A stretch of 35,402 nucleotides of DNA from an uncultured Oscillibacter sp. (GCA_910585165.1 CAJUBX010000013.1:1-35402); one strand, 5' to 3'; numbered from the stretch's first letter, positions 14,192-21,544 are shown. A program made the numbers and translations. The notes: generated by a model from the sequence alone, not told the origin.

Positions 14192-14250
14192 AAATTCCTG
14201 ACAGCGTACAGTTTTCGCCCCAGGCGGAAACGGAACGGTGTCAGGAATTT
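14192..14250 (-). other. Long nested stem-loop next to the tRNA 3' end
   Basis: Outer 12-bp perfect arms AAATTCCTGACA (14192-14203) and TGTCAGGAATTT (14239-14250) enclose an inner stem GTTTTCGCC/GGCGGAAAC (14211-14231, one G-T pair). It begins 7 bases after the tRNA CCA end on the minus strand and would be part of the tRNA precursor. Confidence 0.6.
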
Positions 14251-14256
14251 CTGAGC

Positions 14257-14332
14257 TGGAGCGGGCAACGAGGCTCGAACTCGCTACCTCCACCTTGGCA
14301 AGGTGGCGCTCTACCAGATGAGCTATGCCCGC
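14257..14332 (-). tRNA. tRNA-Gly (anticodon GCC)
   Basis: A 76-base cloverleaf on the minus strand. The acceptor stem GCGGGCA pairs with TGCCCGC, followed by discriminator T and encoded CCA. The D arm contains AGCTCATCTGGTAGAGC, the anticodon stem CACCT/AGGTG closes loop TGCCA with anticodon GCC, and the T arm contains GTTCGAGCC. It decodes GGC/GGT, fitting a GC-rich genome. A near-consensus promoter lies 14 bases upstream and a terminator downstream, so it is a single-gene unit. Confidence 0.97.
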
Positions 14333-14345
14333 GAGAACAAGGAGT

Positions 14346-14374
14346 ATTTTAGCAGAGCTTCCCCTCCTTGTCAA
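14346..14374 (-). promoter_or_regulatory. Near-consensus promoter for tRNA-Gly
   Basis: On the minus strand, TTGACA (14374-14369), a 17-base spacer and TAAAAT (14351-14346). The -35 is a perfect match and the -10 matches 5/6. Only 13 bases separate it from the mature tRNA 5' end. Confidence 0.85.
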
Positions 14375-14397
14375 GCCCCCTGCCGGAAAAATTTCTT

Positions 14398-15240
14398 CTA
14401 TTCCTCCCGCCCGGGGTCTCCGGCCTCCGGGGAGGGCTCCTCTCCGTCCCCGGAGGGATCGGGGGACTCCTCCCCCGGCCCCCCGCCGCCTTCCGGCGTC
14501 CCGCCGTTTTCGGACGGGCCTTCCCCGCTTTCAGCGGGGGGCTCCTCCCCTTCCTCGGAAAAAGCCTCCCCGTCCTCCCCAGGCATTCCCTCCTGCTCCG
14601 GCGGGTCCAGAAGGAACTCCACCAGCCCCGGATTCTCCGGCCCCGGATAGTAGTTCACCACCCAGGGGGTTGTCTCCGTCAGCTCCCGCTCCTCCCGGAG
14701 CTGGCTTATGGCGTCCTCCACCCGGGCCTGGCCGTCCTCGCCCCAGTAGCCCATGCGGACCGCCAGCTCCGTCTTTTCCCCGTCCAGGGCCGCCGCCAGC
14801 AGGCTGTACACCGCCCCGGGGCTGGTGGCGTTCACCACCGCCTGGAGCTGCTCCAGCGTCCGGCGGTAGCCGATGCGCACCGCCACCTCGTAATAGCCCC
14901 GCTGGGCGTGGCTGGTGGTGGTGATGAACTCCACGGCGTAGGCCCCCATGGGGGTCTCCTGCTGGACCTCCATGGTGGCCGCCTCCAGCGTGTCCGCCAC
15001 GGCCACCTCGCTTTTAAAGTCGTAGAGGCGGAGCGTCGCCGTCTCCCGGTGCTGGCCCGCCAGCAGCAGAAGATCGTTCACCACGTCCTGGTGGTTCTCC
15101 GCCCGGAGGGTTCCGGCGGCCTCGCTCTCCCAGAATTTGCTGCTGTGGGGCTCCTCCGTGGCATAGGTCCGCTCCAAAAGGGCCGAGCAGCCCGTCAGAA
15201 GGCACAGCGCCAGGGCCAGAACCAGCGTCTTTTTTACCAC
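14398..15240 (-). CDS. Putative lipoprotein of unknown function with an acidic low-complexity tail
   Basis: A 280-residue protein starting at GTG 15240, which follows AAAGGAGG. It has a short signal peptide with lipobox LTGC (C18). The folded part (about 20-215) includes HQDVVNDLLLLAGQHRETATLRLYDF, TPMGAYAVEFITTTSHAQRGYYEVAVRIGYRRT and AVRMGYWGEDGQARVEDAI; I do not recognise a family with certainty. From about 220 to the end the sequence is a Gly/Pro/Glu/Ser tail, likely disordered and strongly negative. It is the last gene after the LUD gene on the same strand, 72 bases downstream of it. It probably sits on the outer face of the cytoplasmic membrane. Confidence 0.82.
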   Translation of the reverse strand: MVKKTLVLALALCLLTGCSALLERTYATEEPHSSKFWESEAAGTLRAENHQDVVNDLLLLAGQHRETATLRLYDFKSEVAVADTLEAATMEVQQETPMGAYAVEFITTTSHAQRGYYEVAVRIGYRRTLEQLQAVVNATSPGAVYSLLAAALDGEKTELAVRMGYWGEDGQARVEDAISQLREERELTETTPWVVNYYPGPENPGLVEFLLDPPEQEGMPGEDGEAFSEEGEEPPAESGEGPSENGGTPEGGGGPGEESPDPSGDGEEPSPEAGDPGREE

Positions 15241-15312
15241 GGCCGCCCCTCCTTTCCCTCTGCGCTTCCGGCTAATTTCTACCCGGGCCCGCCGCCTGGG
15301 GCCCAGGGCTTT

Positions 15313-15912
15313 TCAAAGGCCCAAATCCTCGTCCACCAGCAAAACCTCCGCCGCCATGCCCATCATGGGGCCCCACAGGGTCACAAGCCCCCGGCAGACG
15401 CGCTCCGGGCTTTTGCAGTCGTAGCAGCGGTCGCACTTCACGGCGCAGGGGGTCTTTTTCCCCAGCTGCTTTGCCCGCCGGGGAGCGGCCACGTTCCGGG
15501 CCCGCCGCACGGCCTCCTCATAGGTGGGGGCCAGCTTGTTCCGCCCGATGACGAAATACACCTTCTCATGGCCGAACAGCGTGGCCGCCGCCCGGTTTCC
15601 CGCGCCGTCGATGTTGACGAGCTCGCCCGTCTCCGCCAGGGCGTTGACGGAGGTCAGATACACGCCGGAGGTCATCGCCGCCCGGCGGGCGGCGGCGGGG
15701 TCCTCCCATTTCCAATGCCAGACGGTTTCGTTGTGGCTCCCCAGGCGCTCATAGAGCCCCAAAGCGTCCAGCGTGGCGGACCCGCCGAAGCCCACGGACT
15801 TCCCGTCCACGGCGGCGTCCAGGTAGTCCGCCGCCTCCTTTCCGGTGGAAAACACGCGGACCGCGTAGCCCCGTTCCTCCAGGTTCTTTTTTACCGTGTC
15901 AAACTTTTCCAT
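15313..15912 (-). CDS. LUD-domain (DUF162, LutB/LutC-like) protein
   Basis: A 199-residue protein from ATG 15912 (MEKFDTVKKNLEERGY), with AAAGGAAGG upstream; longer in-frame readings run back into the topoisomerase A gene and were rejected. The LUD signature VGFGGSATLDALGLYERL (about 40-57) and the VYLTSVNALAETGELVNIDGAGNRAAATLFG core are typical. The C-terminus has a cysteine cluster, CAVKCDRCYDC then C, around 158-175, which could bind metal but is not a full LutB ferredoxin motif. Family precedents act in lactate oxidation, but stand-alone LUD proteins of this size are common in Clostridia and their role is not settled. It begins 68 bases after the topoisomerase A gene. Confidence 0.88.
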   Translation of the reverse strand: MEKFDTVKKNLEERGYAVRVFSTGKEAADYLDAAVDGKSVGFGGSATLDALGLYERLGSHNETVWHWKWEDPAAARRAAMTSGVYLTSVNALAETGELVNIDGAGNRAAATLFGHEKVYFVIGRNKLAPTYEEAVRRARNVAAPRRAKQLGKKTPCAVKCDRCYDCKSPERVCRGLVTLWGPMMGMAAEVLLVDEDLGL

Positions 15913-15980
15913 AGCGGCCTTCCTTTCTCTCCTCAATGTCTGCATACTCCATTTTTTCAAGGCGGTTTCCCGCCGGGCTT

Positions 15981-18233
15981 TCACGTCTCCTCGTCCAAAA
16001 GCCCCAGCTGGACCTCCCCGGTATCCTCTTGGCGGAGCAAGGCCCCCGCCGCCGGCACCGCCCGGACCCGGTAGCGGCTCTTGTTGGCAATGGCCGTTTC
16101 CTCCAGGGGGAGGACGGAATCCAAATGGTACTTGGGCTTCAGGGCCATCACCGCCACGCCCTGGGTGGAGCGGGTGGTCTTGGGGGCCAGCAGCGCCGTG
16201 TGGAACACCAGGCACCGGGGCTCCGTGGAGAAGACCGCCACTTCCGTCTCCGCGTCCAGGCGGAGGATGGCCTTCAGCGGCGATTTGTCGGAGTAGGCTC
16301 CGGTGAGCTTGCGGCGGTTGGAGGAGGTCTGGTAGGCTTTGAGATCCACCCGGGCCGCCTTGCCGTTTTCGAAGAAGAACAGCAGAGCGCCGGAGTAATC
16401 CCCCGGAAGGACCATGAAGATGACGCTCTCTCCCGCCTCCATGCCCAGCTTCGCCGGGAGGTAGTCTCCCAGGACGCTGGCCTTGGAGTCGTCGAACTCG
16501 CCAAGGCGGGTTTTGTACACCTGGTGCCTGTCCGTGAAGAACATGACCTCCGCCCGGCTGGCGGTCTCGAAGGACTGCCGCAGGCCGTCCCCCTCCTTGT
16601 ATTTCTGTGCGCCGCTCATCCGCAGGCTCTGGGGGGTGATTTTCTTGAAGTACCCCTCCTTGGAGAGGAAGACGTGGACGGGATACTCCTCCTCCCCCCC
16701 GTCCTCCTCCGGGTCCGGCAGCTCGTGGGCATAGACGATGGCGGTGCGGCGGGGCTCGCCGTATTTCTTCGCCGCCTCCCTCAGCTCCTCCAGGATGATT
16801 TTCTTCACCCGGCGGGGATCGTTCAAAACGTCCTCCAGGTCGTCGATCTCGTCCTGGAGGGCTCCGGCCTCCTTCACCCGCTTGAGGATATACTCCTTGT
16901 TGATGTTGCGGAGCTTGATTTCCGCCACGTACTCCGCCTGGACCTGGTCGATGCCGAAGCCTATCATCAGATTGGGGATGACCTCGGCCTCCTCCTCCGT
17001 CTCCCGGATGATCTGGATGGCCTTGTCAATGTTCAGCAGTATGCGCTTGAGGCCCTTGAGGAGGTGGAGCTTTTCCCGCCGCTTCCCCAGGACGAAGAAG
17101 ACCCGCCGCCGGACGGACTCGGTGCGCCAGGCGGTCCACTCCTCCAAAATCTGCCGGACCCCCAGCACCTTCGGCATTCCTCCGATGAGCACGTTGAAGT
17201 TGCAGGAGAACGCGTCCTCCAGGGGGGTCTGCCTGAAAAGCCGGGCCATGAGCTTTTCCGGGTCCGCGCCCCGCTTCAAGTCAATGGCGAGCTTCAAGCC
17301 GGAGAGGTCCGTCTCGTCCCGCATGTCGGCGATTTCCCTGGCCTTCCCGGCCTTGATGAGCTCCGCCGTCTTGTCCAGAATGGCCTCGGTGGAGGAGGAG
17401 TAGGGAATCTCCGTGATTTCGATGAGGTTTTCTTCCTTGACATAGCGCCACTTGGCCCGGACCTTCACGCCGCCCCGCCCGGTGGCGTAGATGTCCCGCA
17501 GGGCGTCCCGGTCGCAGATCAGCTCCCCGCCGGTGGGAAAGTCCGGCGCCAGCAGGGTCTCCAGCAGGTCGCAGTCCGGGTTCTTGAGATAGGCCGCCGC
17601 TGTGTCGCAGACCTCTTTTAAGTTAAAGCCGCAGAACTGGGAGGCCATGCCCACGGCGATGCCCATGTTGGCGGAGACCAGGATGTTGGGAAAGGTGGTG
17701 GGCAGCAGGGCGGGCTCTTTCATGGTGTTGTCGTAGTTGTCCACGAAGTCCACGGTGTCGCTGTCGATGTCCCGGAACAGCTCCTGGCAGATGGGGGTCA
17801 GTTTGGCCTCGGTGTACCGGGGGGCGGCGCAGGACATGTCCCGGGAGTAGTGCTTGCCGAAGTTGCCCTTGGAGTCCACAAAGGGGGTGAGCAGCGCCCC
17901 GTAGCCCCGGGAGAGGCGGACCATGGTGTCGTAGATGGCGGCGTCGCCGTGGGGGTTGAGGCGCATGGTCTGGCCCACGATGTTGGCGGACTTGGTCCGG
18001 GCCCCGGTGAGGAGGCCCATCTTGTACATGGTGTAGAGGAGCTTGCGGTGGGAGGGCTTGAAGCCGTCGATCTCCGGGATGGCCCGGGAGACGATGACGC
18101 TCATGGCGTAGGGCATGTAGTTGGTCTCCAGGGTGTCGGTGATGGGCTGCTCCACCACCGCCGCGCGGAGTCCCAGCACGTTGGGGTTGCCGGCTTTCGG
18201 TTTGTCGCCGCCGGGGGTTTTCTTCTTTGGCAT
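15981..18233 (-). CDS. Type IIA DNA topoisomerase A subunit (GyrA/ParC-like, divergent)
   Basis: A 750-residue protein. The breakage-reunion domain shows PYAMSVIVSRAIPEIDGFKPSHRKLLYTMY, the active-site R139-Y140 in SCAAPRYTEAKL, and a coiled-coil arm near 400-470. The helix that carries the quinolone-contact Ser in E. coli GyrA (HGDSAVYD) reads HGDAAIYD here, so A98 replaces Ser83 while D102 keeps Asp87. The C-terminal beta-pinwheel (about 515-735) lacks a recognisable GyrA box, which favours a topoisomerase-IV-like decatenase over gyrase. Its likely partner B subunit is encoded upstream at 19102-21093, separated by a small regulator islet. A TAAGGAA site precedes the start. Confidence 0.9.
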   Translation of the reverse strand: MPKKKTPGGDKPKAGNPNVLGLRAAVVEQPITDTLETNYMPYAMSVIVSRAIPEIDGFKPSHRKLLYTMYKMGLLTGARTKSANIVGQTMRLNPHGDAAIYDTMVRLSRGYGALLTPFVDSKGNFGKHYSRDMSCAAPRYTEAKLTPICQELFRDIDSDTVDFVDNYDNTMKEPALLPTTFPNILVSANMGIAVGMASQFCGFNLKEVCDTAAAYLKNPDCDLLETLLAPDFPTGGELICDRDALRDIYATGRGGVKVRAKWRYVKEENLIEITEIPYSSSTEAILDKTAELIKAGKAREIADMRDETDLSGLKLAIDLKRGADPEKLMARLFRQTPLEDAFSCNFNVLIGGMPKVLGVRQILEEWTAWRTESVRRRVFFVLGKRREKLHLLKGLKRILLNIDKAIQIIRETEEEAEVIPNLMIGFGIDQVQAEYVAEIKLRNINKEYILKRVKEAGALQDEIDDLEDVLNDPRRVKKIILEELREAAKKYGEPRRTAIVYAHELPDPEEDGGEEEYPVHVFLSKEGYFKKITPQSLRMSGAQKYKEGDGLRQSFETASRAEVMFFTDRHQVYKTRLGEFDDSKASVLGDYLPAKLGMEAGESVIFMVLPGDYSGALLFFFENGKAARVDLKAYQTSSNRRKLTGAYSDKSPLKAILRLDAETEVAVFSTEPRCLVFHTALLAPKTTRSTQGVAVMALKPKYHLDSVLPLEETAIANKSRYRVRAVPAAGALLRQEDTGEVQLGLLDEET

Positions 18234-18320
18234 AATGGTTAATTCCTTACTTCATGTTCGTTTTATAGGGCCGCCGGGGGCAGGGCGGACACGCGCCCTG
18301 GCGGGCCGGGCGGATTGGAT

Positions 18321-18435
18321 ACCAGCGGTGGCTGGTGCAATGCACCCCCCATTTTCTCTTTTCCTTCCAGAAGGCAAAGAGAAAACGGGCCGTGCACGGT
18401 CCAAAAGAGAAAAGGAAGTAAAGGCCCTCCGGGCC
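18321..18435. repeat. Run of hairpins between the topoisomerase A gene and the Xre regulator
   Basis: The 263-base gap holds several stems: ACCAGC/GCTGGT (18321-18336), GGTGC-AAT-GCACC (18334-18346), a 10-bp plus 4-bp stem beginning TTTTCTCTTT (18352-18385), CCGTGCACGG (about 18390-18399) and GGCCC-TCC-GGGCC (18423-18435). No T-run makes a clean terminator. The rest of the gap shows nothing gene-like. Confidence 0.55.
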
Positions 18436-18496
18436 CGTTTTAAGAGTGGTTATCCGGGTCCGCCCTTCTATTGGTAAACAGCTTGCAGGGGCACCC

Positions 18497-18721
18497 CTAT
18501 TTCCTCTTGCCGGGGTATGGCCTGGGATCGTCCGTCCGCTTCAGTAAATAATCCACGCTGGTATGGTAAAATTCTGCAAGCCGGACCAGAATTTCATCTG
18601 TCCATTGCTGGTGTCCGGTTTCCAAATAACTGTATTTTCTCTGCGTAATGCCGAGGACATCCGCCACTTCGTTTTGTGACAAATCGCGGTCCTCTCTCAA
18701 ATCCCGTATTCTCGTTTCCAT
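18497..18721 (-). CDS. Small Xre/Cro-type helix-turn-helix regulator
   Basis: A 74-residue protein that is almost entirely an HTH_3 domain: RIRDLREDRDLSQNEVADVLGITQRKYSYLETGH (recognition helix about 23-35), then LAEFYHTSVDYLLKRTDD. It is a single-domain repressor-like protein, as in phage Cro/CI-like or conjugative-element switches. It is divergent from the RHH gene at 18820, with two palindromic sites in the 98-base interval, so it probably represses one or both promoters. Its DNA is visibly more AT-rich than its neighbours. It separates the two topoisomerase subunit genes, suggesting insertion of a foreign remnant. Confidence 0.9.
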   Translation of the reverse strand: METRIRDLREDRDLSQNEVADVLGITQRKYSYLETGHQQWTDEILVRLAEFYHTSVDYLLKRTDDPRPYPGKRK

Positions 18722-18746
18722 TTTATCACCCTGAAAGAGAATACCC

Positions 18747-18792
18747 TAGATAAATTTTATCTATTGACTATTAGATAAATTATGTCTAGAAT
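18747..18792 (+). promoter_or_regulatory. Promoter with two palindromic operators between divergent regulators
   Basis: Operator 1 is TAGATAA-ATT-TTATCTA (18747-18763), a perfect 7-bp inverted repeat. Operator 2 is TAGATAA-ATT-ATGTCTA (18772-18788), the same half-site with an imperfect partner; the centres are 25 bp apart. A plus-strand promoter TTGACT (18764-18769), 17 bases, TAGAAT (18787-18792) starts directly after operator 1 and has operator 2 across its spacer and into its -10. Binding at operator 2 would block it. Which regulator binds is not known. Confidence 0.75.
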
Positions 18793-18819
18793 AGAAGAAA
18801 ATGGAAAGGGGAACACAAC

Positions 18820-18984
18820 ATGATCAGCAGAGGAAATTGTCAAAAAAAGGTCTGCGTAACGATGTCCATGCAAGATTATAACCGTTTGACAGAGCTGGCA
18901 GAGAAAACCGGGAGATCAAGGTCCGGTTATATGCGCTGGCTTTTACATGAGCATTTCAGGGAACAGGGTGCAAAGAAATATTAG
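18820..18984 (+). CDS. Small ribbon-helix-helix (CopG/Arc-like) DNA-binding protein
   Basis: A 54-residue protein: MISRGNCQKKVCVTMSMQDY at the N-terminus and LTELAEKTGRSRSGYMRWLL further on. The pattern beta-strand (KKVCVTMS), helix (MQDYNRLTELAEKTG), SRS turn, helix (GYMRWLLHEHF) is that of CopG/Arc/MetJ ribbon-helix-helix dimers. Start at 18820 follows GGAAAGGGG about 7 bases upstream and a good promoter at 18764-18792. Codon use (AGA, AGG, TTA, many A-ending codons) differs from its neighbours, pointing to transfer. No toxin gene follows; the next gene is the topoisomerase B subunit on the other strand. It may be a relic of a mobile element or part of a two-regulator switch. Confidence 0.8.
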   Translation: MISRGNCQKKVCVTMSMQDYNRLTELAEKTGRSRSGYMRWLLHEHFREQGAKKY

Positions 18985-18992
18985 AAAGGGGT

Positions 18993-19098
18993 CCGGGGGA
19001 AACTGGTTTCCCCCGGCGGGAGTCCAGAGGGCACGCTGCCCTCTGGCGGGTCTGGGCGGAGCCCAGAAGTCCCTCTGGCGGGTCCGGGCGGAGCCCGG
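18993..19098. repeat. Four hairpins including a 32-bp tandem repeat with a compensatory change
   Basis: Stem 1, CCGGGGGAAAC/GTTTCCCCCGG (18993-19016). Stem 2, CCAGAGGGCA-CGC-TGCCCTCTGG (19024-19046). Then two 32-base direct repeats, 19039-19070 and 19071-19102, each carrying a stem: TCTGGGC-GGA-GCCCAGA in the first and CCGGGC-GGA-GCCCGG in the second. The T-A pair of the first copy is a C-G pair in the second, so both arms changed together. The array ends at the stop of the topoisomerase B gene and could serve as its 3' structure. Confidence 0.75.
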
Positions 19099-19101
19099 TC
19101 C

Positions 19102-21093
19102 TCAGGAAATATCCGCCATCTCCAGATACTTGTACCCGTTTTCCGCGATGTGGTCCTTCCGCCCCTGGAGGTTGTCCCCCAGCAGCAGGTCGAACACCGC
19201 CGCCGTCCGCTCCACGTCCTCCGGCATCACCCGGATTAAGCGCCGGGTCTCCGGGTTCATGGTGGTCAGCCACATCATGTCCGGGTCGTTTTCGCCCAGG
19301 CCCTTGGAGCGGTCGATTTTGTATTTCTTCCCCTCCAGCTCCTTGACGATGTCGTTTTTCTCCTTGTCGGAGTAGGCGAACCAGGTCTTCTCCCCGCAGT
19401 TGATCTCAAAGAGGGGGGTCTCCGCGATGTAGACGTAGCCCTCCCGGATTAAGGTAGGGGTCAGGCGGTAGAGCATGGTCAGCACCAGCGTCCGGATCTG
19501 GAAGCCGTCCACGTCGCCGTCGGTGCAGATCACCACCTTGTTCCAGCGGAGGTTCTCCAGCTGGAAGGAGGACACGTCCTTGGCGTGCCGGTTCTGGACC
19601 TCCACGCCGCAGCCCAGGACCTTGATAAGGTCCGTGATGATCTCGCTTTTGAAAATCCGGCCGTAATCCGCCTTCAGGCAGTTCAGAATCTTTCCCCGGA
19701 TGGGCATGATGCCCTGGTACTCCGAGTCCCGGGCCAGCTTGACGCTTCCCAGGGCCGAGTCGCCCTCCACGATGTAAATCTCCCGGCGGCCGGGGTCCTT
19801 GGTCCGGCAGTCCACGAATTTCTGCACCCGGTTGGCGATGTCCACGCTGCCGGAGAGCTTTTTCTTGATGCTCAGCCGGGCCTCCTCGGCCTTTTCCCGG
19901 CTGCGCTTGTTCAAAAGCACCTGCTCGGCGATTTTCTCCGCGTCGAAGTGGTTTTCGATGAAGTAAATCTCCAGGTTGGAGCGGAGGAAGTCCGTCATGG
20001 CCTCCTGAACGAACCGGTTGGTAATGGCCTTTTTCGTCTGGTTTTCGTAGCTGGTCTGGGTGGAGAAGTTGCTGGTCACCAGAATCAGGCAGTCCTCCAC
20101 GTCCGCCCAGGTGATTTTGCTCTCGTTTTTCTGGTACTTCCCCTGCTCCCGGAGGTATTTGTCGATGGCGGAGACAAAGGCGGAGCGGCTGGCCTTCTCC
20201 GGGCTTCCGCCGTGCTCCAGCCAGCTGGAGTTGTGGTAGTGCTCCACCACGTTCACCCGGCTGGAAAAGCAGAAGGCGGCGGAGAGCTTCACCTTGTATT
20301 CCGGCTTGTCCTCCCGGTCCCGGCCCCTCTTTTCCGCCTGCCAGAAGACCGGGGCGGTCAGGCTTGTCTCCCCTGCCAGCTCGGCGACGTAATCCGCCAC
20401 GCCGTTTTCGTAGACGAAGTCCGTCTCCTCGAATTTCCCCGGCTCTGTCTCGTTTTTAAAATGGAAGACCACCCCGGCGTTCACCACCGCCTGGCGCTTG
20501 CACACGCCGGTAAAGTACTCCGCCGGAACGGCGATGTCGGTGAACACGTCCAAATCGGGAAGCCACCGGGTCCGGGTTCCGGTCTTTCTGGCCTGGGATT
20601 TGGGCAGGGGCGTTTTCTGGAGCTCCCCCACGATCTCCCCCCGCTCGAAGCGGAGCTTGTACTCGAACCCGTCCCGCCAGACGGTCACGTCCATGTAGCG
20701 GGAGGCGTACTGGGTGGCGCAGGAGCCCAGGCCGTTCAGGCCCAGGGAGAACTCGTAGTTGTCCCCGGAGCCGCCTCCGTACTTGCCTCCGGCGTAAAGC
20801 TCGCAGAAGACCAGCTCCCAGTTGTATTTCTGCTCCTTCTCGTTCCAGTCCACCGGGCAGCCCCGGCCCGCGTCCTCCACCTCAACGCTGTGGTCCAGGA
20901 AGCGGGTGACGGTAATGGACGTGCCGTGGCCCTCCCGGGCCTCGTCGATGGAGTTGGAGAGGATTTCAAATACCGCGTGCTGGCAGCCGTCCAGCCCGTC
21001 GGAGCCGAAAATAACCCCGGGCCGCTTGCGCACCCGGTCCGCGCCCTTCAGGGCGGAAATGCTGTCGTTGCCGTAATCCTGTTTCTTCGCCAT
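19102..21093 (-). CDS. Type IIA DNA topoisomerase B subunit (GyrB/ParE-like, divergent)
   Basis: A 663-residue protein from ATG 21093 (MAKKQDYGNDSISALKGADRVRKRPGVIFG), preceded by TTGGAGG. GHKL ATPase motifs: EILSNSIDEA (E43, N47, D50), EDAGRGCP (about 73-80) and GLNGLG (118-123), where GyrB/ParE normally have GLHGVG. TOPRIM motifs: IVEGDSALGS, MPIRGKILN, TDGDVDGFQIRTL (DxDxD kept) and RSKGLGE. Each departs slightly from the canonical form (for example EGDSAGGS, TDADVDGAHI), so this is a divergent paralogue, probably the partner of the A subunit at 15981-18233. A strong promoter lies at 21201-21229. The leader forms CCCGGCG/CGCCGGG. Confidence 0.9.
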   Translation of the reverse strand: MAKKQDYGNDSISALKGADRVRKRPGVIFGSDGLDGCQHAVFEILSNSIDEAREGHGTSITVTRFLDHSVEVEDAGRGCPVDWNEKEQKYNWELVFCELYAGGKYGGGSGDNYEFSLGLNGLGSCATQYASRYMDVTVWRDGFEYKLRFERGEIVGELQKTPLPKSQARKTGTRTRWLPDLDVFTDIAVPAEYFTGVCKRQAVVNAGVVFHFKNETEPGKFEETDFVYENGVADYVAELAGETSLTAPVFWQAEKRGRDREDKPEYKVKLSAAFCFSSRVNVVEHYHNSSWLEHGGSPEKASRSAFVSAIDKYLREQGKYQKNESKITWADVEDCLILVTSNFSTQTSYENQTKKAITNRFVQEAMTDFLRSNLEIYFIENHFDAEKIAEQVLLNKRSREKAEEARLSIKKKLSGSVDIANRVQKFVDCRTKDPGRREIYIVEGDSALGSVKLARDSEYQGIMPIRGKILNCLKADYGRIFKSEIITDLIKVLGCGVEVQNRHAKDVSSFQLENLRWNKVVICTDGDVDGFQIRTLVLTMLYRLTPTLIREGYVYIAETPLFEINCGEKTWFAYSDKEKNDIVKELEGKKYKIDRSKGLGENDPDMMWLTTMNPETRRLIRVMPEDVERTAAVFDLLLGDNLQGRKDHIAENGYKYLEMADIS

Positions 21094-21200
21094 AGTTCCT
21101 CCAAACCCGGCGGCCTTCGCCGGGAACGTATCTTTTTCGCCTCCTGGCACAGGATATAGGGGGAAATCCCGAAAATTGCCCAGGATTTTGAAACGGTTTG

Positions 21201-21229
21201 ATTATATCACAGGAATTCCCCAGGTTCAA
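21201..21229 (-). promoter_or_regulatory. Strong promoter of the topoisomerase B gene
   Basis: On the minus strand, TTGAAC (21229-21224), a 17-base spacer ending in TGA, and TATAAT (21206-21201): perfect -10 with an extended TG. It gives a leader of about 100 bases. This and the divergent degV promoter share a 451-base gene-free interval (21094-21544). Confidence 0.8.
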
Positions 21230-21360
21230 CCCCCTCCGGCGAAGGGGTTCCCTTTCCCGCCTTTTCCCGGCCGGGTCCCCCGTTTTTCTGAAAAATGTTA
21301 CTTTTGTTACTCTTTGCATAACGGCTCCGCCACCTCCCCGGACCCCTTTGGGGGAGGGAG

Positions 21361-21390
21361 TTTTGCACATTATCCACAGAGTTGTCCACA
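21361..21390 (+). promoter_or_regulatory. Three DnaA-box-like 9-mers in 30 bp
   Basis: TTTTGCACA (21361-21369) abuts TTATCCACA (21370-21378), followed after 3 bases by TTGTCCACA (21382-21390). The first two fit TTWTNCACA exactly, the second being the classic high-affinity box; the third has one mismatch. All point the same way. They lie between the divergent topoisomerase B and degV promoters. Confidence 0.65.
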
Positions 21391-21471
21391 CCGTTATGTC
21401 AACCGTGGATTCGTCGGAAAAATTCTCCCTCCGCCCCGGCGAAATTTTCGGGGCCTTTTCCCCTTTTCCGG

Positions 21472-21500
21472 TTGACAACCCGGGAGGAATGCTGTATGAT
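21472..21500 (+). promoter_or_regulatory. Near-consensus promoter for degV
   Basis: TTGACA (21472-21477), 17 bases, TATGAT (21495-21500): a perfect -35 and 5/6 -10, 44 bases before the degV start. Confidence 0.82.
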
Positions 21501-21544
21501 AACAGAAGATACGGTATTGAAAACCATATTGTGGGGTGTATTGT

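Noticed and set aside
18820..18984. Calling the RHH protein an antitoxin
   Set aside because: No toxin frame follows or overlaps; the next gene is topoisomerase B on the other strand.
21094..21544. Calling the region oriC
   Set aside because: Three DnaA-like boxes are present but no dnaA/dnaN neighbour, no clear AT-rich unwinding tract next to them, and no skew data. Reported only as a box cluster.
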